Shown: in pieces, positions 5,227 through 6,050 of the stretch
Layout: every line of letters begins with the position of its first letter
How positions within the stretch are numbered: the stretch's first letter is position 1
Origin: Gemmatimonadaceae bacterium
GTDB taxonomy: Bacteria > Gemmatimonadota > Gemmatimonadetes > Gemmatimonadales > Gemmatimonadaceae
DNA: 6,050 nt
Direction: 5' to 3'
Assembly: GCA_025936015.1 (NCBI GenBank)
Contig: JAICUE010000171.1
Location: forward strand, 1 to 6,050
Translations under genes and position numbers: made by a program
Notes under the pieces: generated by a model
Databases searched by the model: none
What the model was told of the DNA's origin: nothing
The model's input: only the letters and a program-made list of their open reading frames with translations

Positions 5227-6050
5227 ATGCGGCGTCTCGTCGCCCGCACGCCGACGCGAATCGATTTTGCCGGAGGCTGGACCGACGTGCCGCCCTATCC
5301 GGGCGAGCACGGCGGCTTCGTCTGCAACGTCGCGATCACTCGCTACGCGACCGCGGCGATAACGCCCGGTCCCGACCATCATGAAGTGCCGTTGGTGATG
5401 GCCGCGCTGCATCGCGCACTGCTCGGCGACGTGCGCGTCGAGCTGCACAGCGACTACCCGGTTGGCGCCGGGCTCGGTGGTTCGAGCGCTGCGGGCGTCA
5501 CCCTCGCTGGCGCCCTCGCCGCGTGGCGCGGCGAGTCGCTGTCACGCGTCGATCTCGCCGAGCGAAGCTGCACCACCGAGCGAAGCGACCTCGGCGTCGC
5601 CGGCGGAAGCCAGGATCATTACGCAGCCGCATTCGGCGGCGCGCTCGCGCTGCGCTTCCGGCGGTGGGCGATCGACGTCGAGCAGATCTCGCTCGATGGC
5701 GCGACCCGCGCCGAGCTGGCGCGGCGCTGCCTGCTGTTCTTCACCGGTGAGTCGCGCATCTCGGCGCGGCAGATCGAGGTGGTGATCGACGCGTTAGGCA
5801 GGGGCGACGCGCGCGTGCTCGGGCTGCTGGCCGGGATGAAGCAGCATGCGCTCGACGCCGCCGACGCACTGCGTCGCGGCTCGATCGACGATCTCGGGCA
5901 AATCGTCGGCGCGCACTGGTCGCTGCAGCGCGAGCTGCACCCGAGCATCACGACCGAGACCATCGACGCGATCTTCCTGCGCGCCTATGCCGCGGGGGCG
6001 ATCGGTTGCAAGGCGCTCGGCGCATCGGGGGGCGGGTGCGTCATCGTCAT
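5227..6050 (+). CDS. GHMP-family sugar kinase, heptose-phosphate kinase (HddA)/fucokinase-like, 3' end beyond window
   Basis: ATP-dependent small-molecule kinase; 274 complete codons are visible and the frame is open at base 6050. Motif 1 at the N-terminus is RTPTRIDFAGGWTDVPPY (7-24), the form typical of HddA and related sugar kinases. The ATP-binding motif 2 is VGAGLGGSSAAG (79-90). A catalytic-region segment GVAGGSQDHYAAAFGG (123-138) with D130 follows, and motif 3 is GASGGGCVIV (265-274) at the edge. Motif 3 normally lies near the C-terminus, so little is probably missing, perhaps 20-40 residues. That would make it shorter than typical HddA (about 330-350). The shortening falls between motif 1 and motif 2, where residues 41-75 are compact. 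D-glycero-D-manno-heptose-7-phosphate kinase feeds GDP-heptose synthesis, but the exact substrate cannot be settled here. One TTA codon (L180) lies in a CGTTAGGC octamer. It follows the lipoprotein gene by 3 bases. Confidence 0.85.
   Translation, partial: MRRLVARTPTRIDFAGGWTDVPPYPGEHGGFVCNVAITRYATAAITPGPDHHEVPLVMAALHRALLGDVRVELHSDYPVGAGLGGSSAAGVTLAGALAAWRGESLSRVDLAERSCTTERSDLGVAGGSQDHYAAAFGGALALRFRRWAIDVEQISLDGATRAELARRCLLFFTGESRISARQIEVVIDALGRGDARVLGLLAGMKQHALDAADALRRGSIDDLGQIVGAHWSLQRELHPSITTETIDAIFLRAYAAGAIGCKALGASGGGCVIV
5792..5799 (+). repeat. CGTTAGGC octamer, copy 5 (inside the GHMP kinase gene)
   Basis: Reads CGTTAGGC on the coding strand and in frame gives GCG TTA GGC (Ala-Leu-Gly, L180). 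Confidence 0.6.

Overview
The window is GC-rich bacterial chromosomal DNA with tightly packed genes, strong G/C third-position codon bias and frequent GTG starts. Gene content is an ECF sigma factor with a membrane anti-sigma partner, a phasin-like protein, trehalose synthesis genes, a lipoprotein and a GHMP kinase. This fits a free-living soil or aquatic bacterium. Gemmatimonadota is my best guess from general style, but no marker gene here proves it. I see no mobile element, CRISPR array, rRNA or tRNA.

Layout. (1) Positions 1-1081, minus strand: an ECF-type sigma factor followed, with a 1-base TGATG overlap, by a putative single-pass anti-sigma factor that runs off the left edge. (2) Positions 1082-1567: a long intergenic region that serves divergent transcription. 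It holds a good sigma70-like promoter (1432-1459) for the next gene and a GGGGT/ACCCC/GGGGT element able to form two mutually exclusive hairpins. (3) Positions 1568-2248, plus strand: a phasin-like protein with an Ala/Lys/Pro histone H1-like tail, resembling the PhaF architecture. (4) Positions 2299-4625, minus strand, convergent with the phasin gene: otsA and otsB, overlapping by 4 bases (GTGA). Together they convert UDP-glucose and glucose-6-phosphate to trehalose. A strong candidate promoter lies at 4713-4741. (5) Positions 4747-6050, plus strand, divergent from otsA: a small NTF2-like lipoprotein gene, then 3 bases later a GHMP-family sugar kinase cut by the right edge.

The sigma/anti-sigma pair, trehalose synthesis and a granule or nucleoid protein suggest a stress and storage theme, but nothing in the sequence proves common regulation. 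The most unusual signal is an octamer, CGTTAGGC. It occurs five times between 2243 and 5799. The four copies in or touching a gene read in that gene's sense direction, and three of them supply the only in-frame TTA leucine codons I could find in the window.
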